Assembly: GCF_003364255.1 (NCBI RefSeq)
Contig: NZ_NXLR01000007.1
Coordinates: 1 to 64,000 of the forward strand
Length of the DNA stretch: 64,000 nt
From: Helicobacter marmotae
GTDB lineage: Bacteria > Campylobacterota > Campylobacteria > Campylobacterales > Helicobacteraceae
Direction of reading: 5' to 3'
Part shown: piece by piece, positions 26,436-35,300 of the stretch
Numbering within the stretch: position 1 is the stretch's first letter
Layout of the letters: each line of letters starts with the position of its first letter
The notes under the pieces: generated by a model
What the model was told of the DNA's origin: nothing
What the model saw: only the letters and a program-made list of their open reading frames with translations
The model's database searches: none
Position numbers and translations under genes: made by a program

Positions 26436-26911
26436 ATACCCCAAAGAGTATATTGTTTGTGTGCTTAGGGAATATATGCCGCTCGCCATTGGCTGAAGGT
26501 ATCGCACGCGATATTGCCACAAAGCATAATCTCAATCTCAAGGTAGATTCCGCAGGGACAAGCGGCTGGCATATTGATGAAGCACCATGTGCGGGCTCAC
26601 GCAATATAGCTAAAAAGCATGGCATTAATATAGATATACTCAAAGGCAGACGCATTAATGTATATGCTGATTGTGGCTTTGATCTCATAATAGCCCTTGA
26701 TAGACATAATTATGCAGACCTGCTTTCACTTGGCTTTGAGAAAAAGAAGCTAAAAAAGCTTGGTGAGTTTGGGCTAAAGGGCGCAGATATTCCCGACCCG
26801 TATAAATATAAAGATGAAGAAGGCTTTGAACAAATCTATCAAATGATACACCTTTGCGTGCATAATCTACTCTCTATACACTATCCCGTGATAGAATCCC
26901 CGCATTCTTAG
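26432..26911 (+). CDS. Low-molecular-weight protein tyrosine phosphatase
   Basis: A 159-residue phosphatase with the P-loop CLGNICRSPLAEG near the N-terminus (catalytic C11, R17 in a CX5R motif), and the general acid Asp in DIPDPYKYK near residue 125. Such enzymes dephosphorylate phosphotyrosine proteins, often those linked to capsule or surface polysaccharide, and some act as arsenate reductases. The gene overlaps the upstream mqnF by four bases. Confidence 0.9.
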   Translation: MNTPKSILFVCLGNICRSPLAEGIARDIATKHNLNLKVDSAGTSGWHIDEAPCAGSRNIAKKHGINIDILKGRRINVYADCGFDLIIALDRHNYADLLSLGFEKKKLKKLGEFGLKGADIPDPYKYKDEEGFEQIYQMIHLCVHNLLSIHYPVIESPHS

Positions 26912-26957
26912 CTCCCCAAAAATATAGGAGATAAATATAAAAATGATAGGAGAAAAA

Positions 26958-27332
26958 ATGATAACCCTCTATGGCATTAAAACTTGTGGCAGTGTGAAAA
27001 AGGCTATCACACTTTTAGATAAACACAGCATTCCCTTTGATTTCATTGACCTAAAAACCCACTCCCTGCAAGATTCCCTAATACAATCTTGGATAAAGCA
27101 AAAGGGTATTGCTATCGTGTTAAATAACAAGGGCACTACATATAAAAAGCTTAAAAAAGAGGGCATAATCACAGATGAGCAAACTGACATAAAAGCACAA
27201 ATATCCCTCCTTAAGCAATACCCACTCCTCCTTAAACGTCCTATCATCACCGCCCCAAATACCCTAATCATTGGCTATGATGAATCGGGCATACTTGAGC
27301 TTATACAAACATATCAAAACCAAAGATTCTAA
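26958..27332 (+). CDS. ArsC/Spx-family (YffB-like) thioredoxin-fold protein
   Basis: A 124-residue protein of the arsenate-reductase/Spx family with ITLYGIKTCGSVKKA at the N-terminus, carrying a single Cys in a TCGS motif, FIDLKTHSL and the RPIITAPNTLIIGYD segment typical of the YffB branch. YffB-like proteins are thought to be glutathione- or thiol-linked reductases; arsenate reduction is unproven. I take ATG 26958 as start since AGGAG sits just upstream; the in-frame ATG at 26943 would add five residues. Confidence 0.8.
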   Translation: MITLYGIKTCGSVKKAITLLDKHSIPFDFIDLKTHSLQDSLIQSWIKQKGIAIVLNNKGTTYKKLKKEGIITDEQTDIKAQISLLKQYPLLLKRPIITAPNTLIIGYDESGILELIQTYQNQRF

Positions 27333-27340
27333 GAGGCATA

Positions 27341-28690
27341 ATGAAAGCTTTTCACTTTATTGCTATATGTGCTTTGCTGATTATCTTCAATGCTTGTGCG
27401 CCTAAGGTCATTCCTAGCACACAAGTAAAAGACTTAGTGCAATTACCTCAAGATGCGCTTTTTTACCTCGAAGATTCTATGCTGGAGGATAAGGCAGATG
27501 AGCCAGAAAGTAAAAAGGCTCTGCAAAAACTCAAAAACGACTATTTGCAGAAGTATTACTCCCCATGGCAGGAAAAGCCAAACCCCAATGTCAATGAAGT
27601 ATTTTGGATTAAGCCCTCTTTGATTAAAGCCCCCGGATTCGGAGAGCATTTGCAAAAAAATCCGCTCTCTTACACAGAAGAGATTTTAGAATCTATGCAG
27701 ATTGAATCTTATCCCAAGCTTAACGCAAAGGCGATTATTACCACAACCACTCATGTCCGTGCTGTGCCCACTCTAAAGCCTATGTTTAACAAAGCAAATG
27801 GCTATCCATTTGATAGATGGCAAAACTCGCTTATTTTTGCCAATACACCAGTGTTAATCACTCATATAAGCCAAGATAAGGCATGGGTGCATATACAATC
27901 TAGCTTTGTATATGGCTGGATACAAAGTGCGCATGTAGGTATTATCGAAGAGTCTCAAATAAAGGCATTGCAAGCCCTTAAAGACTATGCTACACCCATT
28001 AAAGATAATATCCCCCTCTATGATGCTCAAAATGACTTTGTAATGTATGCCCGCATTGGGCAGCTTTTCCCCATTAAGCATAAAGATGGCACAAAGCTTA
28101 CACTTATCCACTATAGTCGCCTCCCTAATGGCAAGCTAAAGCAAGAGCTGATATACGCCCCAAAAGAGATGTTTGCTCCCTTTCCGCTTAAGTTAAATCC
28201 CCAAAATATCGCCCATAGCATTAATGCGATGATAGGGCAACGATATGGCTGGGGTGGCTTACTTGAAAATCGCGATTGCTCAGCCTTTATACGCGATATT
28301 TTCACCCAATATGCCCTGCACCTCCCTCGTAACTCAAAAGCACAAGTGCAATATGGGCAAAATAGTATCGATTTAAGCAAATTTAATCGCAAGCAAAAAG
28401 AAGCATTTATCATCGCTAATGCCACACCTTATCAAAGCATACTATGGCAGAATGGGCATATTATGCTCTATCTTGGGCACTTTCAAGGCAGAGTGATAAT
28501 CGCCCATAGTGCATGGAGTGTAACAAGCGGCAAATATTATGAAAATATGCTAGGTGGAGTAGTAATCACCTCTCTTTATGCAGGAGGAGAGCATAATGGA
28601 ATCTTTGCCAAATCGCCATTATTGATTGATAAAATCCAAGCAATGTCTAACCTCTCAAATATCGCAAATAAAATAGTGGAAAGCAAATGA
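27341..28690 (+). CDS. SH3/NlpC-P60 family lipoprotein, putative cell-wall endopeptidase
   Basis: A 449-residue protein with a lipoprotein signal (LLIIFNAC, Cys about residue 19). SH3-like segments occupy roughly residues 125-275 (TTHVRAVPTLKPM; DKAWVHIQSSFVYGWI). A C-terminal NlpC/P60 domain has the catalytic Cys in ENRDCSAFIRDIF near residue 310, a His in HIMLYLGH and another in IIAHSAW. It should cleave peptide bonds in peptidoglycan stems while anchored to a membrane. It lies 8 bases after the ArsC-like gene and overlaps znuA by four bases. Confidence 0.85.
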   Translation: MKAFHFIAICALLIIFNACAPKVIPSTQVKDLVQLPQDALFYLEDSMLEDKADEPESKKALQKLKNDYLQKYYSPWQEKPNPNVNEVFWIKPSLIKAPGFGEHLQKNPLSYTEEILESMQIESYPKLNAKAIITTTTHVRAVPTLKPMFNKANGYPFDRWQNSLIFANTPVLITHISQDKAWVHIQSSFVYGWIQSAHVGIIEESQIKALQALKDYATPIKDNIPLYDAQNDFVMYARIGQLFPIKHKDGTKLTLIHYSRLPNGKLKQELIYAPKEMFAPFPLKLNPQNIAHSINAMIGQRYGWGGLLENRDCSAFIRDIFTQYALHLPRNSKAQVQYGQNSIDLSKFNRKQKEAFIIANATPYQSILWQNGHIMLYLGHFQGRVIIAHSAWSVTSGKYYENMLGGVVITSLYAGGEHNGIFAKSPLLIDKIQAMSNLSNIANKIVESK

Positions 28691-29547
28691 AATGCTACAA
28701 AATCCTTAGCCTACTCTGCCTCCTGTGTTATTATGTGCAATCTGCACCTATTAAAGTGCTTGTGAGCGTCCTCCCTCAAAAGGAAATGCTAGAGCTTATT
28801 GGTGGAGAGCATATAGAAGTGGAAGTGTTAATCCCACCTGCAAAGTCCCCTGAAATCTATGAGCCCAATATAGAGCAAATGAAGCATATTGCGAAAGCAC
28901 AAGTATTCTTTGGCGTGGGTATGCCCTTTGAAGCAACTTGGCTTAAACGTTTTACACACATAAACCCCACACTTATTTATCACAATCTATCAAACCCCAC
29001 AAATGCACATAATCACAGCCATAACCCACATATTTGGCTCTCCGCACAAAGTGTGCAGCCTCAAATTAGCCTTATCTCATCACTCTTAAGTCGCATAGAC
29101 CCACTCCATGCAGAGGCATTTAAACAAGCTAGCACAAAGCTTCTTAGCAAGCTAGAGCGTATCACGCAGCAAACGCATACACTCTTTGCCCAACCCATAG
29201 CACAAAAGCATTTCATCACTTATCACCCTGCCTTTGGGGAATTTGCTAGAGATTTTGGCTTATATGAATATAGCTTTGAGCATGATGGGAAAGAGCTAAA
29301 AGCCCAAGGGCTTAATCAACTCCTCACTCACATTAAAGAAAAACATATCAAAGTGATTTTTACCCAGCCTCAATTTGCCTCTTCGCGCATTCAAAGCTTT
29401 GCTAATGCTTTAAATCTCCGCATCCTTAGCCTTGATCCACTCTCTCAATCATGGCTTCTCTCACTTCAAAGTAATGCCTGCCAGATAGCCTTTTCTCTTG
29501 CTTTAGATGAGGTATCTAGCTGTATGCAAACATATTTTAAAGACTAA
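28687..29547 (+). CDS. znuA: Zinc/manganese ABC transporter, periplasmic binding protein
   Basis: A 286-residue cluster A-I solute-binding protein with a signal peptide ending near VQSA. Family motifs: VLVSVLPQKEMLELIGGEH near residue 24, SPEIYEPN near residue 57 (the usual His of this site appears replaced by Ile-Tyr), a short His-rich loop (NAHNHSHNPHIWLS) containing a metal ligand, HPAFGEFARDFGL near residue 182 and FTQPQFASSRI. Zinc is the most likely substrate, manganese possible. It starts four bases inside the preceding gene and is followed two bases later by the ATPase gene. Confidence 0.85.
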   Translation: MKCYKILSLLCLLCYYVQSAPIKVLVSVLPQKEMLELIGGEHIEVEVLIPPAKSPEIYEPNIEQMKHIAKAQVFFGVGMPFEATWLKRFTHINPTLIYHNLSNPTNAHNHSHNPHIWLSAQSVQPQISLISSLLSRIDPLHAEAFKQASTKLLSKLERITQQTHTLFAQPIAQKHFITYHPAFGEFARDFGLYEYSFEHDGKELKAQGLNQLLTHIKEKHIKVIFTQPQFASSRIQSFANALNLRILSLDPLSQSWLLSLQSNACQIAFSLALDEVSSCMQTYFKD

Positions 29548-29549
29548 TT

Positions 29550-30380
29550 ATGCTTTTAGATGTAAAAAACCTCTGCTTTGCCTATGCTAAAACAAATGTA
29601 TTAGAAAATGTGTGCTTTAGTATGCAAGAGGGGGAGTTTTGGGCAATTATTGGACCAAATGGTGGAGGCAAAAGCACATTTATTAAGCTCCTCTTAGGCT
29701 TATTAAAGCCCCAAAGTGGGGAGATTCACTTCACTTCATCTCTGCAGAAAAGCCAGATAGGCTATGTCCCGCAAAATACCAACCACAATCTCAACTTCCC
29801 CATTCGCGTTGAAGATGTAATCGCGCTAGGCTTGCTTAAACCTCAGAGCTTAGGCTTTAAGATTGGCAAACATAAGGCAAAGATACATCACATTATGGAG
29901 GAGCTATCTCTCACTCATCTTGCCAAAAAGCCCCTATACGCCCTCTCCGGGGGCGAGAGGCAAAAGGTGCTTATCGCGCGTGCCATTGTCAATGATATTA
30001 AACTGCTTATCCTTGATGAACCCACTGCAAATGTAGATGTCAAAGCACAAAAAGATATATATGACTTACTTATAAAGCTAAATAGCACTCTAGGCATAAT
30101 CGTTATAAGCCATGATATTACCCTTACCTTAGGCTATGCAAGCAAGGTTTTATATATCAATAAATATGCCATTAGCCATAATGTCCCACCCTGTGAGATT
30201 CACAATACAGGGCATATTTGTGAAATTGATCTGCTCACTTCCTTTGGGCAAAATCCTGCCATTAGCACTAAAGATTCCATTAAAGATATACTGAGAGTTT
30301 CATCTGGGCATTCTGCTATCAGTTCCCCCATAGATTCCCCTGTGTCTTACCCTCCCTCTAAGCCCACACAAGGTAAATAA
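29550..30380 (+). CDS. znuC: Zinc/manganese ABC transporter, ATP-binding protein
   Basis: A 276-residue ATPase with Walker A GPNGGGKST near residue 35, the ABC signature LSGGERQKV near residue 132 and Walker B LLILDEPT near residue 153, followed by the switch His in ISHD. The C-terminal ~55 residues (serine/proline-rich) extend beyond the usual domain. It energises the permease encoded immediately downstream with no intergenic base. Confidence 0.9.
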   Translation: MLLDVKNLCFAYAKTNVLENVCFSMQEGEFWAIIGPNGGGKSTFIKLLLGLLKPQSGEIHFTSSLQKSQIGYVPQNTNHNLNFPIRVEDVIALGLLKPQSLGFKIGKHKAKIHHIMEELSLTHLAKKPLYALSGGERQKVLIARAIVNDIKLLILDEPTANVDVKAQKDIYDLLIKLNSTLGIIVISHDITLTLGYASKVLYINKYAISHNVPPCEIHNTGHICEIDLLTSFGQNPAISTKDSIKDILRVSSGHSAISSPIDSPVSYPPSKPTQGK

Positions 30381-31193
30381 ATGGCTGAATTATTTTCATA
30401 TCAATTTGTATGGATGGGGCTATTTATGTCCTTTCTTGTGAGTATTTGTGCGGGGATCATTGGCTCTATCATCGTGGCAAATAAAAATGTCTTTGTCGCT
30501 GGAGGTGTAGCCCATAGTGCCTTTGGTGGCGTGGGCTTGGCGCTATTTTGTGGCTTTAGCACAACACTTGGGGCTATGCTTTTTGGCGTTATTATGGCGC
30601 TATTTCTTGCTTATGCGTTTTTATACCAACAAGAACGCCTTGATGCGTATGTGGGGGCTAGCTGGGCTTTAGGTATGGCAATAGGTGTAATCCTTATTGA
30701 CATAACTCCCGGATACAATAATGACATCTCAAGCTATCTCTTTGGCTCACTGCTTGCTGTAAGCTTTGGGGATATGCTTTCTATGATGTGCTTTGATGTA
30801 TTTTTAATTGGCTTTATCGCTTTATATTATTATGAGATATTAGCCTTATTTTATGATAGTGAGTTTTGCACGCTTAAGGGCTTAAATGTCTATGTTTGGA
30901 CAAGCATTATCTTTGTGTGCATTGCCATAGGGGTAGTACTCTCAATGAGTGTTGGCGGGCTCATTTTAGTTTTAGCCATTCTCTCCATCCCCGCATATAT
31001 AGCCAATCTCTTCTGCCATAGCCTTGCTATGATGATGTGCTTCTCTTGGCTTATTTCACTTACTTTTATGTGGGCAGGATTCTTTGTAGCCTATTGGTGT
31101 AATGTAAGCATTGGAGCGTGTATCGTAGTGCTTCTTAGCCTTGCTATGGGCATTGCTATAATAATCCACAAATACACAAGGAGTGCAAAATGA
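30381..31193 (+). CDS. znuB: Zinc/manganese ABC transporter, permease
   Basis: A 270-residue permease of the ABC-3 family with about eight hydrophobic helices. The family-typical VFVAGGVAHSAFGGVGLAL (residues ~38-56) and SMSVGGLILVLAILSIPA near residue 190 are present. It forms the membrane channel with the znuA and znuC products. Its stop overlaps the start of a small membrane-protein gene by four bases. Confidence 0.9.
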   Translation: MAELFSYQFVWMGLFMSFLVSICAGIIGSIIVANKNVFVAGGVAHSAFGGVGLALFCGFSTTLGAMLFGVIMALFLAYAFLYQQERLDAYVGASWALGMAIGVILIDITPGYNNDISSYLFGSLLAVSFGDMLSMMCFDVFLIGFIALYYYEILALFYDSEFCTLKGLNVYVWTSIIFVCIAIGVVLSMSVGGLILVLAILSIPAYIANLFCHSLAMMMCFSWLISLTFMWAGFFVAYWCNVSIGACIVVLLSLAMGIAIIIHKYTRSAK

Positions 31194-31387
31194 AAGAAGA
31201 AGAAAGTTCAAAAATCGCCAAAAGGGCTGTGAAAATCGCATTATTTTGCGTTTTTACTACATTGCTTTTAAGCCTTATCACACTTTATGTGCTTATTAAC
31301 CAAATTACCGCCACAGCCGCGATGAGCAAAGAAATTAAAACCTTGCAAGAGCGCTTAAATACCAGTGAAAACAAAAGCCAGCAATAG
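31190..31387 (+). CDS. Small single-span membrane protein, last gene of the operon
   Basis: A 65-residue protein with a charged N-terminus, one hydrophobic helix (IALFCVFTTLLLSLITLYVL, residues 17-36) and a short helical, probably coiled-coil tail (EIKTLQERLNTSE). The start overlaps znuB by four bases (ATGA), so it is translationally coupled to the transporter and very likely real. The architecture, a membrane anchor with a small coiled coil, would suit an accessory or regulatory subunit, but I do not recognise a characterised family. Confidence 0.7.
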   Translation: MKEEESSKIAKRAVKIALFCVFTTLLLSLITLYVLINQITATAAMSKEIKTLQERLNTSENKSQQ

Positions 31388-31388
31388 T

Positions 31389-32270
31389 ATGATTATATCT
31401 AGCGGGAGCGTAGCGAGCGAAGAATCTTTGCTAAATTCACCAGCGACTCCACCTCTTTGCCATCACAAACCCCTGCAAGAGGGTGAAGAATTGCTGTTAG
31501 AATTGTTGGATTCATTGTCATATCTTTGGGCTTCAGCCCTGAAGAATTGCTGTGGGCTTTCTAGTAAAGGCTGTTAGTTTGTCATGTCTAAAGCTTGAGA
31601 ATCAAGCGAAGAATTGCTTTTAGAATTGCTAGAAACTCTGCCACTATTGTCATTCTGAGGCTTTGTAAAAGCCGAAGAATCTCTTTTAGCGACTAGTGAC
31701 TCAGGTAGAGATTCTTCGGTTGGGCTTTGCCCGCCCGCGAGACATGACAAAATAACGGAGTCGCTGGTAATTCGGGCGAAGTTTCTTCACAATGCTTGGA
31801 ATGACAAACTAATTTCCTTTGTAAGGTAATTTTGTCTTGCAGATTGGACTTATTGTCATTCTGAGCCTGCATAGCAGGCGAAGAATCTCTGTTAGAATTG
31901 CTAGAAACTCTGCCACTATTGTCATTCTGAGGGAGTGGTAATGACCGAAGAATCTCTGCAAGAATCACTAGTCGTGCCTTTTGGTGTTTTTGAAAACAAT
32001 TCTTCGCCCTTTATTGGGGGCTTGGAATGACAAACTAACTGCCTTTCTAGTGTTCTGTTAAGGAGTCTTTAGTAGATAAGAGAGATTCTTCGGTCGGGCT
32101 CTGCCCTCCCTCAGAATGACAAACTTGGCTACCCGCAAGGGAAATTATTTTGTCATTCTGAACCCCTGCAAGGGGTGAAGAATCTCTGTGGGCTTTCTAG
32201 TGATTCGGGCTGAGATTCTTCGCTACGCTCAGAATGACAAAATAACTGCCTTTCTAGTGATTCTAAAACT
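31389..32270. repeat. Large cluster of dispersed palindromic repeats
   Basis: Nearly 900 bases of head-to-head and tandem units of the GTCATTCTGAG...GAAGAATCTCT family. Mini-hairpins include GGCTTT-GTA-AAAGCC (31659-31673), GCCTGC-ATA-GCAGGC (31865-31879) and ACCCCT-GCA-AGGGGT (32162-32176). The cluster starts two bases after the znu operon and ends at the 122-bp repeat abutting the R-M gene. No credible gene lies in it. Confidence 0.9.
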
Positions 32271-32273
32271 TCC

Positions 32274-32395
32274 AAGATTTGCGGTGGGGCTTTGAGGGTT
32301 TTTAGAAAATTTTGGGGGTGAGGCTAGGCTGTGCGCCTGCGAACCCTCAAAATTTTCTAAATCGCTTGAATGCCTACCCAAAGCTGAAGTTTCCC
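32274..32395. repeat. 122-bp direct repeat, copy outside the R-M gene
   Basis: Matches 35661-35782 with a single mismatch over 122 bp. Internally TTTAGAAAATTTTG (32301-32314) and its complement (32348-32361) form a 14-bp perfect stem. It lies four bases beyond the stop codon of the R-M gene, between that gene and a palindromic-repeat cluster. Confidence 0.9.
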
Positions 32396-32399
32396 CCCT

Positions 32400-35300
32400 T
32401 TAAACTTCAAGCACCTCATATTTAGGCATACCCCCTATCACCTCCACACTCCTTACACTCATCTCTATCACGCTTAAAAGCAAGTTAAGCGCATATCTCC
32501 CGCCTTTTAGCCCAGCTAATGCCCCCTCTTGGCTCACATATAAATTCGGGTCATTAACTATCCCGCTTTTAGTATCAACACTCACTGCATAGCGATCCAT
32601 TATCCACTCTATCGCACTTTTGCCATTCACTACATATTCATACGCCTTTGGGGGGATATTCACAATAGCAATTTTCTCATTAAAGAGAATAGTATCTGTG
32701 ATACCTTTTGTGCGAAATTTCAACTTATCTATCCTAAAGTCATTCTCGCCTAGATTCGCTAACTCTGCTGCTGCCATCTCTCTCACATTGTTAGCAAATA
32801 GCCCCTTAGCACTCTCTTTTGATTCTCTTAAATCCTTTGCCAAACACGCAAAAGCCCCACAAGGAGCGCTAAAATCGCCCTTTTCTACCCAAGCCTCATA
32901 GTTTAAATGCAGGCTTGCTAGCTCCCTCCCTGCTTTCTCAAAGCCAAAAAAGTCTTTCATAAAAGGAATTCTAGGCAGCATCTTGCTCAAATTATCTTTA
33001 TACTTTGCCTTATAAGTGGGGTGGTTAAGCAAGGCATAAATATAATAAAATATAGAATCTTTGCTTATCTCACAGCGATAAATTGCAGATTCTGCACTCT
33101 CGGCTCGGTCATTTAGGCTTACTAAACTCCCTTCGCCTCGAGCTTGAAAAGCTTTGCTTTCTTTAGTAAAACTACAATTTCTCATCTGTGATAAAAGCAA
33201 AGTAGAATCCCCTGCATTGCAAGGTGCTTTATACTCTGGGTGAATTTCCCAAAATGCTTTATACACTTCCCTAAATCTAGCTAACGCCTCATCTCTTATC
33301 GCGTCTTTGCGGTGATAAAAGCTTGATTGTGGATTATCCTGCATTTGCTTGTATGTAGCCTCACTTATGCCCTTAAGCAAAGCTTCTTCTTTAGAGATTA
33401 TAGAATCAAGCTCTTCATAATAATAGAGGGGGAAACATTGGGAATTTTGCAAAAGAGCATATTCTATTATATAGCTAGTCATAAGAGCCGAAAATTCTTT
33501 ATTGCTTCCTCTGCCTACTACACAAATAGTTAAATTTAATAAATTACAACTAGGATACAAGAGGGACATTTTGTAGGTGCTATGAAATAAACTTTTATCA
33601 TAATATGTTGGCATTTTGCAAAATGGGCGATAAAATGAACTTTGAATCTTTTCAGAATCAAACACAATTCTAAAATTCTTACTATAGCTGCTTTTAAGAT
33701 TATCTGTCCATTTAATCTTTGTCTCATCCATAATTGGCTGATAACCAGCATCTTGCTCCCTTTTAGCTACCTCCGCATTGTAATTTGCTATCATAAAACG
33801 CATATTAGATTCTAGTTCTTTGCGTGAGAAGTTATATATCCAAGAATCGCGATTACTTTTAACACCAGCAGAAAACATTTCAAAAATATCTACATAATCC
33901 TCTTGCAAGAGTTCAGAATCTAGCTTATCTTTATTCTTTATATTCTTAAGTGTTTGCAGAGATTTGAGTTTGCTATCAGTATTCCCTATAGGCATAAATG
34001 CCATAAAGCTATAATCTCGCTGATTAATCCAATCATAATCTTTATTGGGCTCTATTTTACTCCAAAGCCCTTGCGTATCTAAAGTTTCTATAGACTTAAG
34101 GGTGTTTAAAGTATTTAGTTTCTCTTCCCTAGATTTATAATCCCCAATATCATAGTAATAAATTGCTGCTTTGGAATGAGGTACTCCCTTAGAATGGCTC
34201 GTCATTTTGTCATTCTGAGCTTGAGAATCAAGCGAAGAATTGCTGTTGGCGACTAGTGATTCGGGTAGAGATTCTTCGGGCATAAAGCCCTCAGAATGAC
34301 AAAGTAATTTCCCTTGCGGGTAGCAAAGTTTGTCATTCTGAGGGAGTGAAACGACCGAAGAATCTCTCTTAGCGACTAGTGATTCTTTAAGAGATTCTTC
34401 GCTTTCTTGTGAAAGCGAAGAATCACAAACTTCGAAAATTTCTGGTGAATCAAATAGCAATTCTTCGCATCCACTTTTAATAAGTAGCACAATAGCCGCA
34501 GGTGTCTTAGAGCCCGAATCAAAGAATCCTCCTCCCTCTTTTTTTCTAAGCTCACCTGCTGTTCCTGCATTCCCCCGTAAATTAAAGATATAAATATAGT
34601 CAAATTCAGATGCTAAAGACGCCCTAAAGCCATCATCAGTGTTGTTATCAATAAAGCTACCATTTGTGATAAAGCCTATAATCCCTCCGCTCTCACCAAT
34701 TCTATCGCTACAATAACGTATAGCAAGTTTAAAGCTATCATAACTTGCATTTGTTGTGCTTGTTGCAATAGATTCTTGCTGATAAGTCTCTGCGATTCTT
34801 TGCTCTAAATATGGATATTCTGTATTTTGATTATTATCATTGGCACTTTCTTGCCCGGTCGAATATGGAGGATTCCCTACAAAGACTTTAAAATCGGTGT
34901 TTTTAAATTCTGTGATTTTTTGATAATTTTTTTTAAAATATTCTCCCTGATAACTCTCACTCTCTCGCTTAGCAATATGCACCTTAAAGCCCTTAGAATC
35001 TGGCGTGTAGGTATTAAAAGTGTCGGTAAAAAGGAGATTATCCATAAGGATATAATCTTGCTCTTGTGGATTTGCTTTATCCAAGTCTCCTATGTGGTTA
35101 GGGATTTTGTCATTCTTCGCTTGATTCTCAAGCGAAGAATTGCTTTTAGGATTGCTAGAAACTCTGCCACTATTGTCATTCTGAGGGAGTGAAACGACCG
35201 AAGAATCTCTGTGGGCGACTAGTGATTCCTTTAGAGATTCTTCGCTTCGCTCAGAATGACAAAGTAACCGCCTTTCTAGTGTTTCTGTTAAGGAGTCTTT

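Noticed and set aside
31693-31968. Minus-strand frame of 91 codons in the large repeat cluster
   Set aside because: Same repeat-derived peptide; not a gene.
31389-32270. Possible CRISPR array
   Set aside because: The repeated units are about 100-bp head-to-head palindromes with irregular spacing and degenerate sequence; there are no uniform direct repeats with unique spacers and no cas genes.
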